A DNA stretch of 64,000 nt from Colletotrichum lupini (taxonomy: Eukaryota > Ascomycota > Sordariomycetes > Glomerellales > Glomerellaceae), in NCBI RefSeq assembly GCF_023278565.1, contig NC_064680.1, forward strand, positions 3,596,001-3,660,000, in the 5' to 3' direction. Position 1 is the stretch's first letter. Each line of letters begins with the position of its first letter. Shown in pieces: positions 25,544 through 35,723 of the stretch. The notes under the pieces were generated by a model. It was not told the origin of the DNA, did not search any database, and saw only the letters and a program-made list of their open reading frames with translations. A program made the position numbers and the translations under genes.

Positions 25544-28500
25544 CAGCGCTTATACCCATATAAACAAATTAAATATAAGGTTCGTATTTAATTATTTAGC
25601 TCATTTCTCGTACTATATTTGATTATTTAATAATTAATTAATAGATTTAACTAATTTCTTAATTAGGAATTAAATAAAGCTATTACGAAAGTCCTTATAG
25701 TACTAATTTATAAACTTTACTTCGATTAGCTCTTTTAATTAAAAAATTAACTTCCTATTTTTATAATACTATTATAAAACTAGTTCTTAAGATATTAAAC
25801 CTCTTTTAGTATAGAGGATCTTATTAATAATTATTATAAAATTAAAGTTAACTTTATAAAGCTAAATATCCTCTCGTAATTTATTATTATTATAAGGATT
25901 ATAAAAATATTAAATATAAACTTATTTAATATTAAATAGGTTAGCTAATAGTTAATTTATTATTAAATTAGGTTAAGGACCGGTTAAAAAATAATTTGTA
26001 ATAATATTAATTAAGCTTAGGTACGTAGTTAATTACTACGTTTATTATTTAAAATATTAACTATTATTAATACTACGAGTCTTTTATAATACTTTTTAAA
26101 ATTATAAGGGTATTAAAAGTAGCTTATAATTATTATAATAAAAGAAGAGGATGTAGATAATAAAGAGGAGGAGGACTTACTATTTTATTTATATACTATT
26201 TTTATTAATAATTATAAAGTCCCTTTTTTATATTAAATAATTAGTAACTTTACTCGGGTATATCTTACCTCTTCTCTAGCTATTTTAATCCTTACTTAGA
26301 ATAAAAAATAATTATTATAATATAGAGCGGAGAGTTACTTAACTTTGTATAATATTTATTAAGGACTTACTAAGTATTAATAATTAATAGTTAAAAATAT
26401 CTTTATAAGTTAAAATTATTATTAAGAAGTAGCTCTATTTACTCCCTAAGTATATACTTAAACTAAATATAATAAGGAATACTATTTAAAGTTAGAAATT
26501 AAAAAAGAGGTTAGGATATAAATTAATAACGAGCTAATTACTAACGAGGTAGTATTACTTACGTTAATTATAATTATAATATTATAATTTAAAAAGTTAT
26601 AAATTTATTTCTTTTTTAAAAAGTTTATTATATAATTTCTTTTATTCCTCGAGATAGTTAATAAGGTACTCGAGACTTACTATTACTTTTTATAAACGGC
26701 TATAACTATCTCTTTTACCCTAGCCCTAATATCTTATTATTTAGAGGTAAAGTAGCTTAAGTATTACCTTTAGCTCGGTTAATAATGACTAATCGTTATT
26801 ATTAAAAACGTCCTTAATAAGGATCTGTTATTTTAAATTTTTATAAGCTTAATTAGTTACTAAAAAAGTATAGATCTACTTTCTTTTGTATAAAAAGCGC
26901 TATATTATAAAATATATCGAATTCTACTTTATATTATTAAGTATTAATATAAGCTCTTATAACGACTCCTTAAAAAGAGTAAATATATCGTTCTTATTAG
27001 TCTTATTACTAACCTCGAAAAAGGCCTTATATTGTTAAAGTAATAAATAAATAAATTTAATAACGTTCCGAAGTTTATTGATAGGGCCCTTTATGCGCTA
27101 GAAGTTAAGATCTTTTTAAAGTTACTTAGTATTAATTAATATATCTAATTCTTATTTAGATACCTTTTTATTATTACTAAATAAAAAGGCCCTATTAACG
27201 AGGTTAAGAATATAACTATAATACTTTATTTTTTAATTAAGAATACTTTTTTAAGTATAAGTATAAAATAATATAGGATATAAGTAACCTAAGTAAGTAT
27301 CGTTATTTAAGGTATTATTATAAATAATTACTCTAATTTAGTTATTTAATTCCTAATTATTTATTACTAATTTTATAATCTAGGTAATCTTAGCTTTATT
27401 ATAAATATTATACTATTATTATAAAGTAATAAGGTATTATATTTATTACTTAGCATAGTTTAAAAAGTAAATAAAAACGATAATAATAATATTTTATATT
27501 AGCAAGGTTTATAAATTAAATAATAAGTAGACTTTCATTATTAACCTCCGGATCTTTACTCTAATTATATCTTTTTTTTTAATAAAGATCTTACTTAGCT
27601 CTTTTCTTATATTTTTATATAATAATAAGAGTTCGTTAGTAATATTATAATTTAATTAATAAAAAAGGGCCCGGAGGTAAGGATTATAAAAAGTTATAAA
27701 TAGGCTATTATTATTAATAATATACCTAATTACTAATTCCTTAATTTTTATTACTTAGCCCTTTATAATAATACTAAAAATAAGTTTCTATTTTTTTAAT
27801 ATAAAGTCGTATTTAGAGGATTTTAATAAATATAACGACTCGCTAAAGCTTAGATTTATTACTTAGTATTTTAATTTTAAGTAAGCCGTTACTAAGCTCG
27901 TAACTACTACTTTAAAATAAATAATAATACTTATTTTATTATAATAATAATAAAACTAAAAGACTTTACTTTAAATATTTCTATTATAGATCTCTTAAAT
28001 AAAGACCCCCTCTAAATAGATTTATAACTTCTTTAGCTTTACGCCTTTTTATAATATTAAATCGTTATTAATAAAAGTCCTCCCTTTTTAAATTATTTTT
28101 AAAAGGGTAAAGAGGTTATTATAATTATTAAAATTAGTTAATAATACGAGGCTAGTATTAGTTAGGGTTTATAGTCACGAAGTAATTTAAAATAATAGCT
28201 ACGCATTAAAAATTATATAATTTATTATTAATTAATTAGTTATAATATAATAAATCGATCAATATATAATTTAATTAATATTAATAATAATTATAATAGT
28301 TATAAAGGGTTAGAAGTAGTAGTACGTAATTTTATTAATTTTATTAATATTAAAAAAAGGGAGTACTAAAGGTTTTTTAAATTCTTAGATATAATAAGAT
28401 ACTAAATTTAAGGCTTTATAATACTTAAGCTTTTTTTTTATAATAATTATTAATAATTTATTTAGTTAAATAGTATAATACTAAATTTATAATTATAAAT

Positions 28501-28753
28501 AAGGAGTTGCGGGTTTAAATCCCGCTCTAGGTATTTATATTCTTAATTATAAACTTTTTTAAAATATAGTTAGGAATATCGATTTTTAATTAGCCCGGCC
28601 CCGGATTTTCTTTTTTCTAAGCGACTTTATATTTAATTAAATACGTTAAATATAGGGCCTTATAATATTTAATTATTTGACTTGCTGAAATTCCTATATT
28701 TAACTATTTGTTTAACTTATTTATTTAATTAATTTGAATAGGTATAAGCGCTG
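25544..28753 (-). mobile_element. Complete hAT DNA transposon (3.2 kb), inserted in kelch gene
   Basis: Ends CAGCGCTTATACC and GGTATAAGCGCTG form perfect 13-bp inverted repeats fitting the hAT CAnnG terminus. They are flanked by an exact 8-bp duplication. The interior is RIP-mutated with no intact transposase. The dimerisation-domain equivalent lies on the minus strand at about 25902-25751, by homology to 6190-6345. It is colinear with the truncated inverted copy at 4300-6552 for about 2.2 kb. The other approximately 950 bp (about 27800-28753) is present only here and includes a tRNA-like sequence at 28456-28533. Confidence 0.88.
28456..28533 (+). tRNA. Decayed tRNA-like sequence inside the hAT element
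   Basis: A perfect T arm, GCGGG-TTTAAAT-CCCGC (28509-28525), is followed by the acceptor strand TCTAGGT and A. A D-arm/A-box-like stretch (TAGTTAAATAGTATAATA) lies at 28463. Bases 28456-28462 (ATTTATT) pair with the acceptor strand at five of seven positions, two as T-G pairs that C-to-T mutation would create. The anticodon arm cannot be folded into a standard 7-base loop, so identity is unreadable. It may be a captured tRNA gene or a tRNA-derived SINE head. Not expected to be functional. Confidence 0.35.
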
Positions 28754-28848
28754 GCTAAGGTGCACTTAGAGGGCGTAGGGGCGGTAGCTGACTGTCCGCT
28801 AAGGAGTGGCAACAGAGCGAGACAAGAGGCGAGGTGCTTTGTCAATAT
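28754..28848 (-). pseudogene. Kelch-repeat secreted protein, 5' end (split by hAT)
   Basis: Beyond the hAT element the kelch frame continues as a typical signal peptide: LTKHLASCLALLPLLSG, followed by QSATAPTP and the join into the propeller. The expected initiator at 28848-28846 is ATA rather than ATG. Since the next base is T, a TpG-to-TpA change, as RIP makes on the opposite strand, would explain loss of the start. Codons run in frame from this ATA through the junction to the stop at 24584. No other ATG in frame lies between here and the upstream stop. Confidence 0.6.
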
Positions 28849-29578
28849 AATAAAGTAATAAGGTAGAGATAGGTTCAATGTAGATGATTAAAATGTGATG
28901 TCTTCAAGTCAAGATGTCTAATATGATAACGGTTTTAAAGAATGATCGAGATTAGCTCTCTGGCTTTATATAAATTCGTCACCCCTTCCCCTGGGTATCA
29001 ACATCAAGGAATCCAACTCACTTTCTCATCATATAGTCGTAACGAGCGCCAAGGTGCTCCATCAGGAGTGAATGGCTGTCTTCAGCAGCACAGCCTCAAG
29101 GAACTACAGCAGACATGGTATTATTGAGAGCGAAAAGGCTGGACTCCAAGCAAGATGATCAAATTACTGTGTTCTCGGGAACTTTGAACTGTCCGCGTGG
29201 CCGTAATAGAAGCCATGCGCAAAGAAGACTGCTGTCGTAGATGACATCTTGATGTAAGGTAAACCGCCTTTTGTTTCGGGTTCGGATTGATACTGATTCT
29301 TGGCAACGGAGCACTTTGTAAGTCTCCATGAATTGCCTCTCACGCCAGATTGCGCACGATGATTCCTACGTCTCTTGGTCTCTTGAGTCCAGTACTATCC
29401 ATTTTCGACATTTGTAATCATACCGTGTCTTGATTTAGGCAACCAGCGGGGTACGAGGAACAAGGTACGCAAAGCTTCTGTTTGAGAATATAGATGGCTA
29501 TCAAGGTCATGGTAGGAAATGAAATCAGCTGATATATTTAAATCGAAGAATGACCACGGGTTGATTCGGTTCTCCGCC
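28849..29578. other. Intergenic between kelch 5' end and regulator 3' end
   Basis: Kelch promoter side and regulator 3' flank. Two or three frames of about 60 codons (28942-29127, 29121-29306 and 29395-29589) look like chance; the last lies just past the regulator stop and could alternatively be a spliced extension of it, but no good splice pair was found. Confidence 0.45.
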
Positions 29579-30928
29579 TCATTTAACACTCGTCTGAGGG
29601 ATATCTCCGTTTTGACTAGCTAGCCTTGGGTTAACATAGTCTTCTGGCCACTTTATCTCATTGCGCCAACTTGGCGGAAGAGATCTAGTTATTGCGGCAA
29701 GCAGGTGACGTCCCCACGCTTTCATGAACCAAAATTGAGATCCCGCTGCATGAAGGACGGTACAATAATGCGCAAGAATGACTAAAGACGCAGGGTCTCT
29801 GACAACAAGTAAGGCCATGAAGTTTTCACGCAAAACCATAGGCCAAGACACGGCAACGTTCAACTCAGGAGTGATAGAAGATGCCCGTTCAATGCTGTCC
29901 CGGAAGCCCGAGATTGTCTCGCTGATGACATTCTTAATCTCCGGACTAACGTCTTGCTGATCCAATCCACACTCAATTCGCGAGATGTTCTCTTGCAGCA
30001 ATGTTAGCAACTCGTTGCCGCCTAGATACGGATTGCATTGCATGAAGTCCTTCAATATGCAATGTCGCACATTCTCCCTAGCCGAGGCCATGACACTGCT
30101 GACACCGCGGATGAGGGTAAAGACCTCCAAGATGTCATCAACTTCTAGCTGCCGAAAGGGACTACGCGGCGTTGGACCAGAGGCAGCGAAGGCGCCAATA
30201 AAGAGTAGTGACGAAGCAGCGAAGAGAGCGTCGCAGTTCGCAGGCGTGACGTGCGAAATCTCAGCCTGAACTCCACGAATTGCATGGTGTTGGTGCTGTA
30301 ACGCCAAAGATAGTTTTTCCTGACGCTGTTGTTGTTGCTGCATATGAGCTCGCGTGAAGAAAGATCCAAGTGGTTCCATGGTTGCGAGGTGAAAGGCGGA
30401 GACTGCGAGGATCTGATGCATGAGGTAGGGCGAGTCCGCTGCCACTGCCGGAACCTTGTCGCGCCAGGTGTGGAGGTTGGCACCGGGTAAGGTTGCGGAG
30501 GTTACGGAGGTGAAGTGGTTCATCAAGCCGAGATCCATCATCCAGGGGTAGGCGTTTTCGGTCACGGGTCCGACGGGGAAGTCTGCCCCTAAAGAGGGCG
30601 GCGGTGTTTTCGATGAGGCTCCTCCTGGTGGGGTGCTCTTGGATGAGATGGTCGACGAGTCGTCTCCATGGCCATCTAGTGTAGAGGCGCTGATTTGCGA
30701 GCGATCTTGAATCGAAGATGGCGTCAGGCTACACTCGATCTGTAGTCTGACGCATGCGCCACAAGGTCGATTCTCATCGCACTGAAGCTATGTTAGCCTT
30801 GGGTTGTCTTCTTGGTGGGAAGAGGTGGAATAAAGCGGAGACAAGACCATAGCCCGACGCACCTTGACCTTTCTCTGTTTACAGTTGGAACAACCGTTAC
30901 GGGACTTCTTGTGTCCAATTCGCGGCAT
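29579..30928 (-). CDS. Zn2Cys6 transcription factor, UPC2-like
   Basis: Two exons, 30928-30863 and 30781-29579, give 422 residues. The intron (30862-30782) begins GTGCGT, has a GCTAAC branch site and ends CAG, and it splits the zinc cluster as is frequent in this family. The cluster is C13-x2-C16-x6-C23-x5-C29-x2-C32-x6-C39, preceded by basic residues (GHKKSRNGCSNCKQRKVKCD). After a Ser/Pro/Thr linker, the effector domain opens with LMNHFTSVTSATL and ILAVSAFHLATM, the pattern of the fungal-specific domain in UPC2/sterol-uptake-type regulators. A short glutamine run lies near residue 150. It is transcribed away from the RTA1 gene, with 620 bp between starts, so that gene is a candidate target. 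Confidence 0.85.
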
Positions 30929-31548
30929 ATTGGGCAAAGGCGAGGGACACAACTAACTGGGCCGGTTTCTTTCGATCATCGACTCGAGCCCGCAGAGATA
31001 ATGGACTGGGGCGCCCGAATCCGAAGCCGATCGACCGCTCATACATATTTATCTATCCTTAGTGTGCAGACTGGGTTGCGGAGATTTGATTTCTAAGAGC
31101 CGCGGACTTTCTAAGCTTAGACAGTGGGTGAATCAACACCCGCGACAAAACCTAGTCAGTGCTAAACTTACACGTATTCGACGCAAGGGCCACCAGTCAT
31201 TCGAACATCAGCCAAGACTTAAGCCAAGAAATTGACAACTTCAAGACACGAGATATTAATATCGACAGAACAGCAAGCATAGCCTCAATGATGTTTACGA
31301 AGAGCCTGCGGGAAGAGATGTCGATTTCAGAAAAATTGTTGATAGGTCATCGAAGCCAAGGAAGGATATGCTATTAGCAACGCGATGTTTATATAACCAT
31401 GAGGTGGAACATCATGCCGAATTTCCATTACTTTATCCAGGAAAATACCTATTATTGCAACAACTTCGGGTTGTCGTCAAAGACATCATAGAAGAGTGCT
31501 TCATTGTCTGAAAAAAAGTCTATACTTCATCTTCGAGGTCACCCAACC
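30929..31548. promoter_or_regulatory. Divergent promoter between regulator and RTA1 gene
   Basis: 620 bp shared upstream region of two divergently transcribed genes. A CCGCGG palindrome lies near 31099-31105, and several CGG triplets of the kind Zn2Cys6 proteins bind are present, but spacing does not single out one site. A 72-codon frame at 31159-31377 has no recognisable content. Confidence 0.4.
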
Positions 31549-32580
31549 ATGGACTCACCAACAGATAACAGCCCCGGCGAGTTCGTCTTCTATCACTACG
31601 ACCCTTCTCTTCCGGCAGCATGTATCTTCATCGCCCTCTTCAGCATTTCATCCGCGCTGCACCTTTTTCAGATGATCAAACTGCGGGCCTGGTACTTTGT
31701 TCCATTCTTGATTGGCTGCTGCTGTAAGTGACGCTTATTGACGCAGATCCATGCCTCCATGGGCGCATCTTGCGATAGAAATACCTTCCACTTACTGATA
31801 TTCCAATTTCACAGTTGAAATCGTGGGCTACATAGGCCGTGCATTATCCGCAACAGAAACCCTGAACTGGTCGACGACCTCGTACACGATCCAGAGCCTG
31901 ACGCTCCTTCTCGGGCCCGCGCTCCTTGCTGCGTCTATCTACATGGTCCTGGGCCGTCTCATTCGCTTCCTTGAGGCCGAGCACCTAGCTTTAATCAGAA
32001 CAAAGTGGTTGACCAAACTCTTCGTCTTAGGCGACGTGATTTCTTTCGTGACGCAGGGCGCAGGTGTGTTCCTTTCCGTCTCTAAAAAGAGAGACTTCAG
32101 ACCCGCGGGTAGTCGGGCTAACATATACCTTGAATAGGCGGTGCAATCCTGTCTAGAGCAAAATCCCTATCCGACGTCGACCTTGGGGAAAACATCATTA
32201 TCGCCGGCCTCGCAGTTCAAATCCTCTTCTTCGGAGGCTTTATCGTCGTCACCTGTCTCTTCCACTATCGCATCAACCAAAACCCCACTGATCCCTGCAA
32301 CTCTGCCTCCTTGCGCTGGAGACCGTTCCTCTGGATTCTGTATGGCGCAAGTCTTCTGATCATGGTCCGTTCCGTGTTCAGGGTTGCCGAGTACGTAACT
32401 GGTAGTAACGGAGCGCTGATGGCAAGCGAGGTGTACATTTACGTCTTCGATGCGGCGCTGATGTTCCTTGTTGCCGCCGTGTTTAATGTGTTCCATCCAG
32501 GTACCATTATACAGACAGAGAACAAGTTGACAGCCATCTCGGAGAGCAGCGTGCCTCTTGATTTGCAGACGTTTACTTAG
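31549..32580 (+). CDS. RTA1-domain seven-helix membrane protein
   Basis: Three exons, 31549-31723, 31815-32063 and 32138-32580, give 288 residues. RTA1-family proteins are lipid-translocating exporter-like membrane proteins; yeast members confer resistance to 7-aminocholesterol or toxic compounds. Seven hydrophobic helices are visible: CIFIALFSISSAL, FVPFLIGCCFEIVGYIGRA, SLTLLLGPALLAASIYMVLG, LFVLGDVISFVTQGAGG, IIIAGLAVQILFFGGFIVV, FLWILYGASLLIMVRSVFRV and YIYVFDAALMFLVAAVFNV. The family-typical EIVGYIGR, GDVISFxxQGxGGG and FR-x-AEY segments are present. Start at the first ATG in frame with the PSLPAACIF helix. The neighbouring regulator and ABCC transporter fit a resistance or export context. 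Confidence 0.88.
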
Positions 32581-33493
32581 GTGCTGTAGTTACCTGCTCC
32601 CTGGCGCTGAGCTTAGGTCAACGGCGGAGACCATGATACTGAACGCTTGTGAAAGCGGGGGATTTTCGTGGACATCGAGCGGTTCAGCAAAAACGTTCAG
32701 AATCTTAGCAATTGACATCACATGTGGGACTTGAGTTTGATAGACACGGATCATTACCTTCTACTTGGACCCTTGAACTGTAGTCTTGGGTTATCTTATC
32801 TTCATACAGTTTTCTCTCACGACCCGAAGAAGTCTCGTAGGCTCGTCAAGTCAACTCATTCCATTTTGCTGTGTGGTTGCGGCACAGCAACACTCAGCCA
32901 GGGGTGGCTTGCCCCTCAAGTACCATACACCTACCTCGTTGATTGTTTCTCGCCCTTTCAGCGTGTTTATCCGTGTCGACTCCAGCAAAGTCGTTCAAGA
33001 TTGAAATTTTTCGTCTCAGAGACACCAGCATCCTAAATCCTCTCATCAGGGAGGCAATCCATCGAGTGACATATGTGAGCCTAACGCCATCTTGAAGTCC
33101 GTCTCTTCCCGATGTTATCGTCTGCTGACAGGGAAATCTTTTCGGGGGAGGGTCACTGTACGAGTGCCAATTAGGCTCCTTCAGGCAGGTGAACCGTCAG
33201 CCTAAAGCGCCGAGAAACATGCTTGGGGAACGTTAAGACCGGCTACTCCCGATTGTCCGGGGTCTTTGTCCCGGTCTTACAATTTCGAAACTACCCTGCT
33301 GCGAATCCTTCGCCAAAAGGGACTTTTGTCGGGTCGTCGCGGTCTCGCGGTGGTCAGTCATTCTTGGGCGCGACATCTTACTGTCGAATGTGGTGAACTA
33401 TCAGCGAGGCGGTAAACGTCGAAGCAATCGAGCCGCAAGCGCTTCATAAGAATAGGTACTCAGCGACCGGCGATTCTGTCGCTTGAGCCTGCG
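32581..33493. other. Intergenic between RTA1 and ABCC genes
   Basis: About 0.9 kb of normal-composition sequence carrying the RTA1 3' flank and the ABCC promoter. Frames at 32722-33036 and 32786-33004 overlap each other and resemble nothing I know. Confidence 0.5.
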
Positions 33494-33914
33494 ATGAACT
33501 CTCTGATATTCACACCATCCGCAACGACCATGGAGCTTAGACACAGCCAACAGGTCATCCCGAACGACGCATTTGCCTGTTCCGATGATTCACCGTGGAA
33601 CTCCGTGCTGTGCTATCAAGGCTATGACCTCAGTCCTCTCCTTGAGGAAGTCATCTTCTCCATCATTCCTTGCTCAATCGCATTGGTTTCGGGGCTTCAT
33701 CGTCGACACCAGCTCCAGGCTAGAGCAGTGGTCTCACATGGACACATCCGCCCAGTGGCTAACCTGGTTAGCCACATCGCTTTAAGCTTCCTTTTACTTT
33801 TGATTGCACCCGCCTCAATCGCCATCGTACCAATCGCTGTTGTTCTGACTTCTGCCATCGTCAGATATGCTGGGCAGCAGAGCGACGCGTGGATGGGCCA
33901 AGGGTCAGGTCTTC
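33494..33914 (+). pseudogene. ABCC transporter, 5' end (cut by retrotransposon)
   Basis: Open frame from ATG 33494 (second in-frame ATG at 33530) into the retrotransposon. The segment FACSDDSPWNSV followed by YDLSPLLEEVIFSIIPCSIAL matches the start of fungal ABCC proteins (extracellular N-terminus, then first helix of TMD0). A second hydrophobic stretch, IALSFLLLLIAPASIAIV, follows. The host sequence ends in the duplicated TCTTC at 33910-33914 and resumes at 50293. The frame here does not run directly into the frame at 50381. A possible first intron (donor at 33860, acceptor at 50362 with an upstream GCTAAT) would join them in phase, placing the insertion inside an intron. That is an inference. 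Confidence 0.65.
33910..33914. repeat. 5-bp target duplication TCTTC, left
   Basis: Identical TCTTC at 50288-50292, just outside the 61-bp repeat on the other side. Confidence 0.85.
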
Positions 33915-33975
33915 TGTCACAAAAAGCGGGCCCACTCAATGTGGGCAGCATTAACCACATCCATATCTCGTGACA
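33915..33975 (-). repeat. 61-bp LTR (3' LTR of copia copy C)
   Basis: Begins TGTCAC and ends GTGACA, with the core GCGGGCCCACTCAATGTGGG shared exactly with 50227-50287. The RIP-type changes fall in the other copy. Confidence 0.8.
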
Positions 33976-34286
33976 CACCCCCCAGACGCCTAGAGCCGTT
34001 ATCCGTATAATAGGCATCTATACTACGCCTTAGCCCTATAGATAGTAGCCTTAGCCCCATAGGTAATAGACTAGTTAGAAAACCCTCTGCCTATACGGAG
34101 ACTCGAACGGCCGCCTCTCGCTTTCTAAGTATACGACTTATAAATAATATAATACTTAACTATTATAATAATAATAAATAGGAGCTAGGCTTATAATTAT
34201 TACGAGTTATAATACGTAATAATAAGTATATAGAGTATAATAAAAATAACTTAATTATTAAAGTAAAAATAGATAAAAAGAAAAGG
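33976..34286 (-). repeat. 3' internal end of copia copy C
   Basis: AT-rich sequence between the short LTR and the nested copia copy B. The first bases are the C-tract that is the complement of the polypurine tract. It continues on the other side of copy B at 42880. Confidence 0.6.
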
Positions 34287-34291
34287 TCTAT
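34287..34291. repeat. Target duplication of copia copy B, left
   Basis: TCTAT; TTTAT follows the element at 42875-42879. One C-to-T difference. Confidence 0.6.
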
Positions 34292-34496
34292 TATTAAATT
34301 AGAAGTCTAATTTAACCGCGGTATATAACCGACTGCGCAGGGGCCAATTAAGGGCCCTATTTACGATTATTATAGCTAGCTTAACCTATAGTTAGAACCT
34401 CCTTTTTATACTTATTACGTAAATATTTATATAGTTTAATTAATCTCTTCGTTAACTATAGTTCGAATTAACTACTTTATAATAAGGATACTAATA
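34292..34496 (+). repeat. 5' LTR of copia copy B
   Basis: 205 bp, begins TATTAAATTAGAAG and ends GGATACTAATA; homologous to the LTRs of copy A. Confidence 0.8.
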
Positions 34497-34522
34497 CTAA
34501 TTAGTAGTTAAATTCTATTATT

Positions 34523-34537
34523 ATAAATTGGTAAGAT
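34523..34537. repeat. 15-bp target duplication, left
   Basis: ATAAATTGGTAAGAT, repeated at 35709-35723 with one T/C difference. Copy A at the equivalent place (about 17051) has a single uninterrupted copy, which proves the insertion. Confidence 0.82.
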
Positions 34538-35708
34538 CCCCCCAACAGAGCAATCCGCCGGGGCCGTACTATATATTACGTATTAAGGAAAACTGGGTAT
34601 ATTGCGCTCTATACCTAACTACTAATTAAAATAGCAGTTAACCGACTCGACCGTTATCTTCTTTTTATTAATAGCTCCTAACCTTCCGCCGCTTTTAGCC
34701 GCTTATAGAGCGAGCTTTACTTATTCTAATGCGCATAGGACCTCTTAGTACTAGCCCGCATAGGTAGCTAGGTCTAGTATAATCTATTCTTTTATATAAG
34801 TATTATTATTACCTAGGGGGTCCCGTAAGAGCTATTTAAGGCGCCGGCTTATTACCCTAACCCTATATACCTCTAGCCTATTTATTATAGCTATTATAGC
34901 TAGGCTAGCGTCGATATACTAGATCTTAGTATCCGTACTAGCCTGGCTATTTACGGCGCTTATAATATTACCTAGCCGAATTCCGTATTACCGGAAAGTA
35001 CTTTGCTACTTCTTAGGTATGCTTACGTTAGCTACGATAGCTATAGCGTCGAGCTAGCTAAGGGCGCCCAGCCCGAGAGGGGCAGACTTATCGACGGGCA
35101 TCTTTGGCCTACTAATTACTAACTATATACTAAGAGGTTCTCGTCGAGGTAGTATTTTAACTAGCTAACCTCTTAACTAATTATCTAACTAGCTATCTAG
35201 GTAGTAGTTTGTATATTAATAGGTTTATTTAGTAGATTTGTTTAGTAAATTTGTTTAGTTTAAATAGAGAGTAGCTTTAGGTAATGTTAGAAGCGATGAG
35301 GATAGAAAGAATCTTTGTAAGCTCTAAAGAGCAGTAGATATTAGCCTATTTAGCCCTTTTTTTAGAAACCTCTACGTTATTATTAAAGTTTAGAACCTCT
35401 GTGGTTAAGGGCCGCCTCTAACTATTGTGGCCGACTATAGCGGCCGACTATTGCGGCTAATTATTACGGCCGACCTCTACCGTCGACCTTTTTAGCCGGC
35501 GCCGCTACTAAAGAGGGCAGCTTACCTATCCTAAATTAAATAGCGGTTTTCGTATCGAAATTACTATATTACGTTAAGCGCGTACTTAGGATATATTATG
35601 CGTATTATATAGTTAAAAAGTGTACTATATCGTGTGATTTCCTTTAAAAGCGTAATCCCATTAAGGTCGATCTTTTATACTTATAAAGCCGGAAAAGAAA
35701 ACCACTAT
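34538..35708 (-). mobile_element. Element of unknown type, copy 2 (1.17 kb)
   Basis: Reverse complement of 12818-13943 along its whole length, starting CCCCCCAACAGAGCAATCCG and ending in an A-rich stretch, GGAAAAGAAAACCACTAT. Inserted into copia copy B just after the 5' LTR, with a 15-bp duplication; the empty site is visible in copy A. The decayed frame seen in copy 1 is recognisable here on the minus strand, again broken by TAG and TAA and by few other changes. No domain recognised. Confidence 0.78.
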
Positions 35709-35723
35709 ATAAATCGGTAAGAT
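35709..35723. repeat. 15-bp target duplication, right
   Basis: ATAAATCGGTAAGAT, matching 34523-34537 at 14 of 15 positions. Confidence 0.82.

Noticed and set aside
33921..33971. 51-bp exact direct repeat flanking the 16-kb insertion (with 50233-50283) taken as a giant target-site duplication
   Set aside because: Extending it gives TGT...ACA ends, a polypurine tract inside and perfect TCTTC outside, so these are short LTRs of the inserted element rather than host duplication.
33914..33973. C-terminal residues of the 159-codon frame at 33494-33973 as real protein
   Set aside because: From 33915 on the codons read the retrotransposon LTR, so the frame end is an artefact of the insertion.
34086..34175. 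tRNA-like stretch on the minus strand with GTTCGAGTC resembling a B box
   Set aside because: The would-be T stem has mismatches RIP cannot explain, and no acceptor pairing is found; it lies in the 3' internal end of copia copy C.
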